The notes under the pieces are model-generated. The model saw nothing but the letters and a program-made list of their open reading frames with translations. It made no database searches and was not told where the DNA came from. From contig NZ_SAIY01000001.1 of assembly GCF_010560025.1 (NCBI RefSeq), positions 868,001 to 932,000 on the forward strand: a DNA stretch of 64,000 bases. The letters run 5' to 3'. Of the stretch, positions 56,076 to 64,000 are shown piece by piece (within the stretch, counting starts at the first letter, position 1; every line of letters begins with the position of its first letter). The translations under genes and the position numbers were made by a program. This stretch comes from Verrucosispora sioxanthis (lineage in GTDB: Bacteria; Actinomycetota; Actinomycetes; Mycobacteriales; Micromonosporaceae).

Positions 56076-56132
56076 AACCATCCACTACGGCGGCGGTGAG
56101 GTCGGGAAGCGGCCCCGCCGCCACCCGAGGCG

Positions 56133-58616
56133 TCATGCGGGTGCCCGTACCGGCAGGTCGTTGACGCAGCGCAGCACCGGGCGGGTGGTGAGGGCGGTGG
56201 GGTCGAGGGGTGCCGCCGACCGCACCGTGAAGGTCGCCGCCTCGCCGGGGAGCAGGGTCACAAGCGCCGTGTCGACCTCAGCGGACGGGTCGAGGCGATC
56301 CGGAAACAGGGTCACGTCGCGCAGGATGGTGCGGGCGGTGACGCGTACCTGTTGGCCGCCCTCGGTCGGCTGCACCGTCGCGTCGAAGGCCGCCGTCGGC
56401 CATCGCACGTCGCGGTCCTCGGCAAAGAACCACCAGGCCCGTTCGGCCGGGTCGTCGGTCTCGGCGACCAGCAGTTCGTCCCGGGCGTCGTCGGGCCGGG
56501 CCAGCTCCGCCGCCAGTGCCAGGGTCACCGTCTCGTACGCGGGCACTTCCAGCTCCAGAATGGACTTCGCTTTCGGTTCCCCGGCCAGGGTGAGCCGGGT
56601 GACCGTGGCCGACGCCCGCCACGGCAGCCCGTCGTCGTTGACCGCGACCAGGGCCAGCCCACCGTCGCGGGGCTGCACGGTGAGCAGCCGGTCGGCGTAG
56701 GAGCGGCGCAGCGCATACCAGAGTGGTTTGCGGCGGCCGTCGCCGTCGATGGCGGCCCACGAGGTGACCGGCCAGCAGTCGTTGAGCTGCCAGACGATGG
56801 TGCCCATGCACCGGCCCCGGTGGGAGCGGAAGTGTTCCACCCCGAGGGCGATGGCCCGGGCCTGGTTGAGCTGGGTCAGCCAGTGCCAGTCGTCGAAGTC
56901 GCGCGGCTCGGGCAGGTGCGCGTCCAGCCCTCGGCGCAGCTTACGGTCCCCGTCGGCGGCCTTCTGATGGTGCGCCATGCCGGGCGAGTCGTGGGCGAGG
57001 GGCTCGTCGGAGAGGGCCCGGCGCAGCGTCGCGTACGCGGGAGGCCCTTGGTAGCCGAACTCGGCCACGAACCGGGGCAGGTACTCCCGGTACTTGACGT
57101 AGTCGTCGGTGTTCCAAACGTCCCAGATGTGCGTGGTGCCGTACGCCGGATCGTTGGGGTGGATCTCCTCGCTGCCCGACCAGGGGCTGCCCGGCCAGTA
57201 CGGGCGGGTCGGGTCCAGCGCGGCGACGATGCGCGGCAGCAGGTCGAGGTAGTAGCCACGCCCCCAGCTGCGCCCGGCCAACGGTGCCTGCCAGTCCCAG
57301 TCGTGCCAGCCCCAGATGTTCTCGTTGTTGCCGGTCCACAGCACCAGCGAGGGGTGCGGCGCGAGGCGGATCACCTGTTCGGTGGCCTCGGCGGCCACCT
57401 CGGTGGCGAACGGCTCCTCCTCCGGGTACGCGGCGCAGGCGAAGAGGAAGTCCTGCTGGACCAGCAGTCCGCGCTCGTCGGCCAGGTCGTAGAAGTCCGT
57501 CGACTCGTACCGGCCGCCGCCCCAGACACGCAGCAGGTTGACGTTTGCCGCCTCGGCCTGGTCGAAGCGGTGGGCCAGGCGCGGGCGGGTGACCCGGGTG
57601 GGAAAGACGTCGTCGGGGATCCAGTTGACGCCCCGGACGAAGACCGGCACCTCGTTGACGTACAGCGTGAACGGGGCACCGTGCTCGTCGGGGGTGGTGT
57701 CCAGGCGTACCGACCGGAAGCCGATCCTGCGGTGCCACTCGTCGAGCGGGCCGCCGTCGGCATCGTGCAGGGTCACCGTCAGCTCGTGGCGGTGCGGTGC
57801 GCCGTAGCCCCGGGGCCACCAGAGTTCCGGTCGGTGGACGGTGAGGGCCACCACCGTGGAGCGTTGCCCGGGCGGGACTGTCACCTCGGCGCGCTGGCCC
57901 GCCACCTGCGCCCGAACGGTGAGCGGCCGGTCGACGGCCCGTTCCACGTCGACGTGCACCTCCACCCGGCCGGTGTCGCCATCCACCGTGACGAGTGGGC
58001 GTACCACCGCCAGTCGGGCGACCGACCAGCCGTGCAGGGCGATCTCCTGCCAGATGCCGGCGGTGACGAGCGTCGGTCCCCAGTCCCAACCGAAGTTGCA
58101 GGCCATCTTGCGGATGAACTGGAAGGGCTCTGGGTAGGCGTTGGGCCGGTCGCCGAGCCGGTCGCGCTGCGCCTCCGCGTACCGGTAGGCGGAGTCGAAG
58201 CGTACGACCAGGTGGTTGCCCTCGGCGCGGAACAGCGACCCGACGCCGAAGCGGTGACCTCGGTGCATGTTCTCGGTACGGCCGACCTCGACGCCGTTGA
58301 GTGTGATCGTGGCGACCGTGTCCAGGCCGGCGCAGACCAGGTCGAGGCGGGCGTGGTCGCCGGGCGGCCGGTCGAAGGTGGTCTCGTACACCCAGTCGGT
58401 GCGCCCGATCCAGGCCAGCGCGGTCTCGTTGTCGTCGAGGTACGGATCGGGGATCAGACCGGCCGCCAGCAGGTCGGTGTGCACACAACCCGGCAGGGTG
58501 GCCGGCACCGTCGCTCCGTCCACCTCGGGCGGCACCTGCTGGCCGGGCACCGCCCGCATGGTCCACCCGTCGTGCAGCGCCAGCCGGATCGGACCGGTCC
58601 CCCGCGCCTCGCTCAC
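56133..58616 (-). CDS. Beta-mannosidase (GH2)
   Basis: 827 residues. N-terminal GH2 sugar-binding domain (LPGCVHTDLLAAGLIPDPYL), CNFGWDWGPTLVTAGIWQE, catalytic acid/base Glu in LVLWTGNNENIWGWHDWDW and nucleophile Glu in LPRFVAEFGYQGPPAYATLR. It releases terminal beta-mannose, probably in the cytoplasm as no signal is present. GTG 58616 overlaps the permease stop as GTGA, so it is the last gene of the transporter operon. Confidence 0.94.
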   Translation of the reverse strand: MSEARGTGPIRLALHDGWTMRAVPGQQVPPEVDGATVPATLPGCVHTDLLAAGLIPDPYLDDNETALAWIGRTDWVYETTFDRPPGDHARLDLVCAGLDTVATITLNGVEVGRTENMHRGHRFGVGSLFRAEGNHLVVRFDSAYRYAEAQRDRLGDRPNAYPEPFQFIRKMACNFGWDWGPTLVTAGIWQEIALHGWSVARLAVVRPLVTVDGDTGRVEVHVDVERAVDRPLTVRAQVAGQRAEVTVPPGQRSTVVALTVHRPELWWPRGYGAPHRHELTVTLHDADGGPLDEWHRRIGFRSVRLDTTPDEHGAPFTLYVNEVPVFVRGVNWIPDDVFPTRVTRPRLAHRFDQAEAANVNLLRVWGGGRYESTDFYDLADERGLLVQQDFLFACAAYPEEEPFATEVAAEATEQVIRLAPHPSLVLWTGNNENIWGWHDWDWQAPLAGRSWGRGYYLDLLPRIVAALDPTRPYWPGSPWSGSEEIHPNDPAYGTTHIWDVWNTDDYVKYREYLPRFVAEFGYQGPPAYATLRRALSDEPLAHDSPGMAHHQKAADGDRKLRRGLDAHLPEPRDFDDWHWLTQLNQARAIALGVEHFRSHRGRCMGTIVWQLNDCWPVTSWAAIDGDGRRKPLWYALRRSYADRLLTVQPRDGGLALVAVNDDGLPWRASATVTRLTLAGEPKAKSILELEVPAYETVTLALAAELARPDDARDELLVAETDDPAERAWWFFAEDRDVRWPTAAFDATVQPTEGGQQVRVTARTILRDVTLFPDRLDPSAEVDTALVTLLPGEAATFTVRSAAPLDPTALTTRPVLRCVNDLPVRAPA

Positions 58617-59524
58617 GATTTCACCGCGCCTTCCATGATTCCCCGGACGATCTGCCGACCGCCGATGACAAGCATGATCAACAATGGGATGGTGGCCACG
58701 AACGCGCCGGCAAGCACCCGCCGGTAGATGACGTAGTTGCCGCTGGCCAGGTCGGAGATGGCCACCATCGAGGTGGGATAGTCGGTGCCGTTCAGGGTGA
58801 TCAGGGGCCACTGGAAGTCGTTCCAGGTGGCCACGAAGGTCAGCAGGCCGAGCACCGCCAGCGCCGGCCGCACCGCCGGCAACACGATGTTCCAGTAGAC
58901 CCGCATGGTGGTGGCCCCGTCCACCCGGGCCGACTCGACAAGCTCGTCCGGCACCGTGTTGACGATGAACTGCCGCATGTAGAACACCCCGAAGGCGGTG
59001 ACCAGACCGGGCACGATCACCGCCAGCAGGGTTCCGTTCCAGCCCAGCTTGCCCATCACGATGTAGAGCGCGACCACGCCGAGCTGGTTGGGCACGGTCA
59101 GGGTGAGGATCACGAACAGCATCAGCGCTCTGCTGCCCCGGAACCGCAACTTGGCGAAGGCGAAGCCGGCCAACGAGCAGAAGAACAGCACCGACGCGGT
59201 GACCGCCGTCGACACGATCACGCTGTTCACCAGGGAGGCCGCGAAGTAGACGTCCTGGAGTGAGAACACCTCGTCCAGGTTGACCAGGAACTGGTCGCCC
59301 GGCACCACCACCGGTGGCAGCTGGGAGGTCGCCTCGTCGGTGCTCGTGGAGATGACGAACATCCAGTACAGCGGGAACGCCGCGAACAGCGTGCTCAGTG
59401 CCAGGAACAGGTAGGTCCAGAGGCCGGCCGGGGTGTCCTGCGGTGCCCGGCCGAGCAGCACGGCCCGCCTGCGTCCGCCGCGCGGTGCCGACGGTGCCGG
59501 CCGGGGTCGCTCCAGAAGGCTCAT
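58613..59524 (-). CDS. Sugar ABC transporter permease (MalG type)
   Basis: 303 residues, six membrane helices, and the EAA motif VESARVDGATTMRVYWNIVLP. It pairs with the upstream MalF-type permease and the binding protein; no ATPase is encoded here, so a shared MsiK-like ATPase is likely. ATG 59524 overlaps the end of a short repeat-derived frame (MSERSEVAR). Confidence 0.95.
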   Translation of the reverse strand: MSLLERPRPAPSAPRGGRRRAVLLGRAPQDTPAGLWTYLFLALSTLFAAFPLYWMFVISTSTDEATSQLPPVVVPGDQFLVNLDEVFSLQDVYFAASLVNSVIVSTAVTASVLFFCSLAGFAFAKLRFRGSRALMLFVILTLTVPNQLGVVALYIVMGKLGWNGTLLAVIVPGLVTAFGVFYMRQFIVNTVPDELVESARVDGATTMRVYWNIVLPAVRPALAVLGLLTFVATWNDFQWPLITLNGTDYPTSMVAISDLASGNYVIYRRVLAGAFVATIPLLIMLVIGGRQIVRGIMEGAVKS

Positions 59525-59531
59525 CGCGCCA

Positions 59532-59549
59532 CCTCGCTTCGCTCGCTCA
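59532..59549 (-). repeat. ATGAGCGAGCGAAGCGAG element
   Basis: In the 22-nt gap between the permease genes and reaching 3 nt into the stop of the upstream one; the same family as the duplicated element at 5361-5501. It encodes a nine-codon frame whose TGA overlaps the next ATG. Confidence 0.6.
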
Positions 59550-60539
59550 TTTGCGTCCCCCCGAGATGCGGTTGGTCAACAGGGTGTTCAGGGCGGCGAC
59601 CACGAGGATGATGAGGAACAGCGCCCAGGACATCGCGGCGGCGTAGCCGAGGTTGAGGTCCTTCCAGCCGACCTTGTAGATCAGCTGTGCGACGGTCTGC
59701 CACTCGCCGCCGGAGCCGCCGGTGGCGGCCTGCGCGTTGAGGTCGAACAGCATCGGCTCGGTGAACAGTTGCAGCCCGCCGATCGTGGACAGCACCACCG
59801 TGAAGATGACCACCGGCCGGATCATCGGCACGGTGATCCGCCAGAGCTGACGCCACGGACCGGCCCCGTCGAGCGCCGACGCCTCGTACACGTCACGCGG
59901 GATGGACTGCATCGCGGCCAGGTAGAGCAGGGCGTTGTAGCCGATCCACTTCCAGTTGACCATGGTGGCGATGGCGATCCAGGAGTGCAGCTTGTCGGCC
60001 CGCCAGTCGATCGGGTTCTCGGTGCCGATGCCGATCAGGCCCAGGGCCCAGTTCGCCATGCCGAGGTCGCGGGCGAAGAAGACGTTGAAGACCAGCGTCG
60101 AGGCGGTGATCGGGGTGATGTAGGGCAGCAGCGCACCGACCCGCCACCAGGTCTGGGCCCGCAGCCGACGGTTGAGCAGCGACGCGATGATCAGGGCGAG
60201 CAGCAGTTGCGGGACCGTGGAGAGCAGGAAGATGCCGAAGGTGTTGTAGAGGGCGTTGCCGAAGTCGCCGTCGGTGAACAGCCGGCTGAAGTTCTCGACG
60301 CCGGCCCAGCCGGTCAGCTCCGGGTCGTCGAGGCGCCAGTGGCGCAGCGCCACCACGCCGTTGAAGACCATCGGGAAGAGCCCGAAGACGAGGAAGAGCA
60401 GAAAGAACGGCGCGATCATCAGGTACGGCACGTACCGCATGTCGAAACGGTGCAGCCGGTCGCGCCAGGTCATCGACCGGCCGGGAGTGGGCCGGGGGCG
60501 GCGGGTGGCCGGCGCGGGGGTCGCGCGGGTGGTGGACAT
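59547..60539 (-). CDS. Sugar ABC transporter permease (MalF type)
   Basis: 330 residues, six membrane helices (PYLMIAPFFLLFLVFGLFPM first) and the EAA loop YEASALDGAGPWRQLWRITVP. Its ATG shares one base with the stop of the binding-protein gene (TAATG). Confidence 0.95.
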   Translation of the reverse strand: MSTTRATPAPATRRPRPTPGRSMTWRDRLHRFDMRYVPYLMIAPFFLLFLVFGLFPMVFNGVVALRHWRLDDPELTGWAGVENFSRLFTDGDFGNALYNTFGIFLLSTVPQLLLALIIASLLNRRLRAQTWWRVGALLPYITPITASTLVFNVFFARDLGMANWALGLIGIGTENPIDWRADKLHSWIAIATMVNWKWIGYNALLYLAAMQSIPRDVYEASALDGAGPWRQLWRITVPMIRPVVIFTVVLSTIGGLQLFTEPMLFDLNAQAATGGSGGEWQTVAQLIYKVGWKDLNLGYAAAMSWALFLIILVVAALNTLLTNRISGGRK

Positions 60540-61816
60540 TACCTGCTGGCCTTCTCGGCTTCCTTGATCGCCTCGGCCCAGGCGGCGTCCGGCGCGAGGG
60601 TTCCGTTCTGCACCCGGTTGATGACGTTCTCCACGGCGACCCGGGTGGGGCCGTTCTTCCTGCCCAGGTACTGCGGTGTCAGGCCCTCGGCCATCCTGGG
60701 AAAGATCTGGCCGACCGGCGCGGAGTTGAAGAACTCGTTCTTGAAGTCGGCGATCGCCGGGTCGGTGTAGAGCGCCGGCTGCGAGGGCAGGTTGCCGACC
60801 GTCTTGAAGACCTCGATCTGCTGCTCCGGCTGGATCAGCCACTCCAGGAACTTGTACGCCTCGTCGATGTTCCTGCCTTGCTTGGGGATGGTGAGGAACG
60901 AACCACCCCAGTTGCCGCCGCCTCCGGGCACCGCGGCGATGTCCCACTTGCCCCTGGTGCCGGGAGCGGTGTTCTGGATGTGCCCGAGCATCCATGCCGG
61001 GCAGGCCAGCACCGCGAACGAGCCGCTGGTGAAGCCCTTGTCCCAGTCGGCCTGGAAGCTGGTGAGGTTGGCCGACAGCCCGGCGTCGGCGGCCCGCACC
61101 GCGTAGTCGAAGGCGACCTTCGGCCCACCCTCCATCCGCAGTTGCTCGTTCTCGTCGTAGAAGCCGACCTGCTGCTGACCGAGGATCGGGTTGAACAGGT
61201 TCGTCGCGTTGTCGACGAACTTCTTCCTGGTCGTGGCGGTGTACTGCTGGCCGACCTCCAGGAACCTGTCCCAGGTGGGCCAGAGCGCGGAGACCTGTTC
61301 CCGCTCGGTGGGCAGGCCGGCGGCGGCGAACAGGTCGGTGCGATAGCACATGGCCAGCCCGCCGACGTCGGTGCCGAGGCCGATCTGGGTGGCACCGTCC
61401 GCGGACAGGGACTGCTTCCACTTCCACGGCAGGTAGTTCGCCTCGTACTTGCCGGCGCCGGAGTCGAGCAGGTTGACGAACTTGTCGGCCTGGCTGCGGA
61501 ACTGGACCATGAAGCCCTCGTCGATGGCCGCGATGTCGGGCGCACCCGAGCCCGCGATCAGCTTCTTCTGCAGGTCCTCGTGCTGGGCGTTGTACTCACC
61601 CGAGTTGAGGGCGATCGTGACGTTCTGGTTCTCCGCCTCGTACTTCGCCTTCAGGTCCTGGAGCCCGAAGTCGCCCCAGAAGTTGATCGTCAGCGTCACC
61701 GCGCCACCGCTGTCGCCGCCGCTCTGGGTGCTGCGCCCGCTGCACGCGACAACCAGGGAGCCGACCGTCAGACCTACGGCTGCGACCCGCAGCCACCGCG
61801 GCGTAGACCATCTCAT
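60539..61816 (-). CDS. Sugar-binding lipoprotein of ABC transporter
   Basis: 425 residues. Lipoprotein signal with lipobox VVACS, then an extracellular binding-protein fold (TLTINFWGDFGLQDLKAKYE, GGGNWGGSFLTIPKQGRN). It captures the sugar for the two permeases; the mannosidase suggests a beta-mannoside. ATG 61816 has GGAGG 7 nt upstream. Confidence 0.95.
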   Translation of the reverse strand: MRWSTPRWLRVAAVGLTVGSLVVACSGRSTQSGGDSGGAVTLTINFWGDFGLQDLKAKYEAENQNVTIALNSGEYNAQHEDLQKKLIAGSGAPDIAAIDEGFMVQFRSQADKFVNLLDSGAGKYEANYLPWKWKQSLSADGATQIGLGTDVGGLAMCYRTDLFAAAGLPTEREQVSALWPTWDRFLEVGQQYTATTRKKFVDNATNLFNPILGQQQVGFYDENEQLRMEGGPKVAFDYAVRAADAGLSANLTSFQADWDKGFTSGSFAVLACPAWMLGHIQNTAPGTRGKWDIAAVPGGGGNWGGSFLTIPKQGRNIDEAYKFLEWLIQPEQQIEVFKTVGNLPSQPALYTDPAIADFKNEFFNSAPVGQIFPRMAEGLTPQYLGRKNGPTRVAVENVINRVQNGTLAPDAAWAEAIKEAEKASR

Positions 61817-61837
61817 GATCCATCCTCCGACACCCGT

Positions 61838-61850
61838 TGGAAACGCTCCA
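61838..61850. promoter_or_regulatory. LacI-type operator of the mannoside operon
   Basis: TGGAAACGCTCCA is a near-palindrome with a CG centre, 22 nt before the binding-protein start and about 40 nt after the -10 box. Confidence 0.6.
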
Positions 61851-61889
61851 GAGATCGAGGAACGTTGACTGAACCGGATAAGTGAGGTC

Positions 61890-61918
61890 ACCGTACGAGG
61901 GTGTCGTCAGCGTGTCAA
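61890..61918 (-). promoter_or_regulatory. Promoter of the mannoside operon
   Basis: TTGACA (61918-61913) and TACGGT (61895-61890) with a 17-nt spacer on the minus strand. Confidence 0.75.
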
Positions 61919-61924
61919 CGACGG

Positions 61925-61949
61925 GTTAACATTGAGCGCCGCCGTTAAC
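61925..61949. promoter_or_regulatory. Paired GTTAAC sites
   Basis: Two copies of the palindrome GTTAAC (61925-61930, 61944-61949), 19 bp centre to centre, just upstream of the operon promoter in the 387-nt divergent region. Possible binding site. Confidence 0.35.
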
Positions 61950-62203
61950 CTCCAGCCTGTCCGTTCATGTGGGATCGCCTGGTATATCAGGGATCATCGG
62001 CGGTAGAGCGTGGGAGTCCAAGCACCCGAAGGAACGACCGACAGCGAGCCGACCCGTCGACTGAACCGCACAAGTTCGCATGCTGGCCGGTGGCGCACCG
62101 CCCCGTACCGTCCGACGGTCGGGCGGACGGGTAGCGTGTGCCACAGCCGCCCGCGCCATCGACGCGGCCGGCAGGACGAACTGGTTCAGGAGGGCGTACG
62201 CCG

Positions 62204-63226
62204 GTGAAGCGGCCCACGATCGCGGACGTCGCCCGGCGGGCGGGGGTCTCCAAGGGTGCGGTCTCGTACGCGCTGAACGGCCAGCCGGGCGTCTCCGAGG
62301 CGACCCGGCAACGCATCCTCGCCATCGCCGCCGAGATCGGGTTCAGCCCGAGCAGCGCCGCCCGCGCCCTGTCCGGCGCGACCGCCCGGGCCATCGGCCT
62401 GATCCTCGCCCGCCCGGCGCGAACCCTCGGCATCGAGCCGTTCTTCATGGAGCTGATCAGCGGCGTCGAGGCGGAGCTGTCCGCCCGGTCGTACGCGCTG
62501 ACTCTCCAGGTGGTCGCCGACCAGAGCGCCGAGATCGCGGTGTACCGGCGCTGGTGGGGCGAGCGGCGGGTCGACGGCGTGCTGATCTGCGATCTGCGGA
62601 CCGACGACGGGCGGGTGCCGGTGCTGGAGGAGCTGGGTCTGCCGGCCGTGGTGATCGGCGGCCCGACCGGCACCGGCGGGCTGCCGAGTGTCTGGTCGGA
62701 CGACGCGGCGGCACTCGTGGAGACGGTGGAGTACCTCTACGCCCTCGGTCACCGCAGGATCGCCCGGGTCGGCGGCCTGCCCGAGCTGCAGCACACCGCG
62801 ATCCGTACCCAGGCGTTCACCGAGGTGTGCCGGCGGCTCGGTCTCGCCGAGGCAATCACCGCCTCCTCCGACTACACCGGCGAGGAGGGTGCCCGAGCCA
62901 CCCGGCGGCTGCTCAGTTCCCGGGTCCGCCCGACCGCGATGATCTACGACAACGACGTGATGGCGATTGCCGGGCTGTCGGTGGCCCAGGAGATGGGGCT
63001 CGCGGTCCCCGCCGATCTGTCCATCGTGGCCTGGGACGACTCCCCGCTGTGTCGGCTGGTGCATCCACCGCTCACCGCGTTGAGTCGGGACATCCCGGCC
63101 TACGGGGCACACGCGGCGCGCCAGTTGCTGCAGCTGATCGAGGGAGCCCCGACGGGCGGGCTGGAGGACGAGGCCCCGCATCTGACGCCACGCGGCAGCA
63201 CCGGCCCCGCCCCCGGCAACAGGTGA
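62204..63226 (+). CDS. LacI-family transcriptional regulator
   Basis: 340 residues. N-terminal LacI helix-turn-helix with hinge (PTIADVARRAGVSKGAVSYA, NGQPGVSEATRQRIL), then a periplasmic-binding-type effector domain (IGLILARPARTLGIEPFFME ... LSIVAWDDSPLCRLVHPPLT). It is divergent from the mannoside operon and most likely represses it through the site at 61838. GTG 62204 follows AGGAGG. Confidence 0.94.
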   Translation: MKRPTIADVARRAGVSKGAVSYALNGQPGVSEATRQRILAIAAEIGFSPSSAARALSGATARAIGLILARPARTLGIEPFFMELISGVEAELSARSYALTLQVVADQSAEIAVYRRWWGERRVDGVLICDLRTDDGRVPVLEELGLPAVVIGGPTGTGGLPSVWSDDAAALVETVEYLYALGHRRIARVGGLPELQHTAIRTQAFTEVCRRLGLAEAITASSDYTGEEGARATRRLLSSRVRPTAMIYDNDVMAIAGLSVAQEMGLAVPADLSIVAWDDSPLCRLVHPPLTALSRDIPAYGAHAARQLLQLIEGAPTGGLEDEAPHLTPRGSTGPAPGNR

Positions 63227-63248
63227 AGCGGCTGAGCGGCCGCACCGG

Positions 63249-64000
63249 TCAACGCGACGTCGAGGGAAACTCCTCGAAGTACGCCTCGACCCGCTCGGCG
63301 GTCGCCGGCCGGGCCAGCTCGAAGCCCTGGCCGTAGCGGCAGCCGGCCCGGTGCGCCCCCTCGACCTGGTGGGCCGACTCCAGTTCCTCGGCCACCACCT
63401 CAAGACCCAGCCGCTCGGCCACCGTGACCACCACGTCCAGCAGAGGTCGGTGCGGGTCAGCACCGGCCGTGGCCACCTCCGGCCCGACCTTGAGCAGGTC
63501 GATCGGTAGTCGCCGGAGTTGGGCGAGGGAGGCGTGCTCGGCCCGGAAGTCGTCGAGCGCGGTGCGGATGCCCATCGAGCGCAGCCCGGCGAGCCGGGCC
63601 ACCACCGTCGGCAACTCGGCGGCGACCTTCGGCTCGGCGACCTCGACCACCAGTTGGTCCGGTCCCACCCCGTATGCCTCCAGCACCGCCGCCGTCCGGG
63701 GCACGAAGTCCGGTGAGGTGAGTTCCCGGGTGGTCACGTTCACCGCCATCCACATCCGCCGGCCACCCACCGTCCAGTCGGCCAACTGTCGACAGGCCCG
63801 GTCCAGCACCCAGGTGCCCAGCTCGCCCACGATGTCGAGATCCTCGGCCACCGGTAGCAGTTCCGTCGGGAAAACGGTGCCCAGCACCGGGTTGCGCCAC
63901 CGCAACAGCGCCTCGGTGCCGACCGGAGCCCGGTCGGCCAGGCTGAGCACCGGCTGGTAGACCAGATCCAACTCGCCCCGGGCGACCGCGCCGGGCAGCT
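63249..64000 (-). CDS. EAL-domain protein, 5' end outside the window
   Basis: The last 250 residues are visible. EAL motif TEALLRWRNP, NVTTREL, VVEVAEPKVA, then ALDDFRAEHASLAQLRRLPI, LLKVGPEV and EVVAEELES. The loop-6 motif DDFG(T/A)GYSSL is degraded to DDFRAEHASL and KID has become KVG, so phosphodiesterase activity may be lost. Continues beyond base 64000. Confidence 0.85.
   Translation of the reverse strand, partial: LPGAVARGELDLVYQPVLSLADRAPVGTEALLRWRNPVLGTVFPTELLPVAEDLDIVGELGTWVLDRACRQLADWTVGGRRMWMAVNVTTRELTSPDFVPRTAAVLEAYGVGPDQLVVEVAEPKVAAELPTVVARLAGLRSMGIRTALDDFRAEHASLAQLRRLPIDLLKVGPEVATAGADPHRPLLDVVVTVAERLGLEVVAEELESAHQVEGAHRAGCRYGQGFELARPATAERVEAYFEEFPSTSR

Noticed and set aside
59525..59549. 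MSERSEVAR as a real small protein
   Set aside because: It is created by a repeat element and is nine codons long; it is better read as part of the repeat family.

Overview
The window is high-GC actinobacterial chromosome, most likely from Micromonospora or a close relative in the Micromonosporaceae. The reasons are very strong GC bias in third codon positions, many GTG starts, many apparently leaderless genes (a -10 hexamer 6-7 nt before the start codon), an HU protein with a Lys/Ala-rich tail, F420 biosynthesis (cofC), and the gene order gpsA - plsC - cofC ... HU - leuD - leuC - ndgR - tRNA-Glu, which matches the Streptomyces/Micromonospora core. I saw no CRISPR array, insertion sequence or prophage.

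Layout. 0.1-1.3 kb: an XRE/DUF5753 regulator with its DUF397 partner. 1.3-7.0 kb: sugar kinase, PrmC-like methyltransferase, PLP lyase, gpsA, plsC and cofC. 7.0-12 kb: cold-shock-like protein, polyphosphate kinase with a Pho-box-like repeat, CYTH-CHAD protein and a NUDIX/phosphatase fusion. 12-14 kb: a membrane protein with a C-terminal endonuclease/phosphatase domain. 14-17.7 kb: HU, leuDC and divergent ndgR. 17.8-18.4 kb: two identical tRNA-Glu(CTC) genes and tRNA-Gln(CTG). 18.5-28.6 kb: housekeeping and conserved genes, including a MoxR-DUF58-VWA-HtrA-like set. 29-47 kb: a dispersed branched-chain amino acid region (cimA, ilvE, leuB, serA, ilvC-ilvN-ilvB, ilvD), with ribosome-mediated attenuators predicted before cimA and ilvB. 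47-54 kb: pectin lyases of families PL1 and PL9 with LacI-type operators. 54-56 kb: a divergent pair made of a membrane-anchored HTH-DUF2690 protein and a secreted DUF2690 protein. 56-63 kb: a beta-mannosidase/ABC transporter operon with a divergent LacI regulator. 63-64 kb: an EAL protein cut by the window edge.

How the genes work together. leuCD, leuB, cimA, ilvBNC, ilvD and ilvE cover nearly the whole Leu/Ile/Val pathway; leuA is not here. cimA makes citramalate, a threonine-independent route to isoleucine, and its leader peptide carries two consecutive Ile codons. NdgR probably controls leuCD from overlapping divergent promoters. The mannosidase operon imports and hydrolyses a mannoside, and the pectate lyases suggest a plant-matter lifestyle.

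Quality note. Six genes (cofC, the NUDIX fusion, the EEP membrane protein, a secreted membrane protein, apbE and a small hypothetical) are broken by about ten apparent single-base deletions, each repairable by adding one G or C to a short G/C run. They look like sequencing or assembly errors rather than real pseudogenes.

Most novel candidates: the HTH-DUF2690/secreted DUF2690 pair with a candidate shared operator, the two branched-chain attenuators, and a 22-bp inverted repeat of likely dispersed type.
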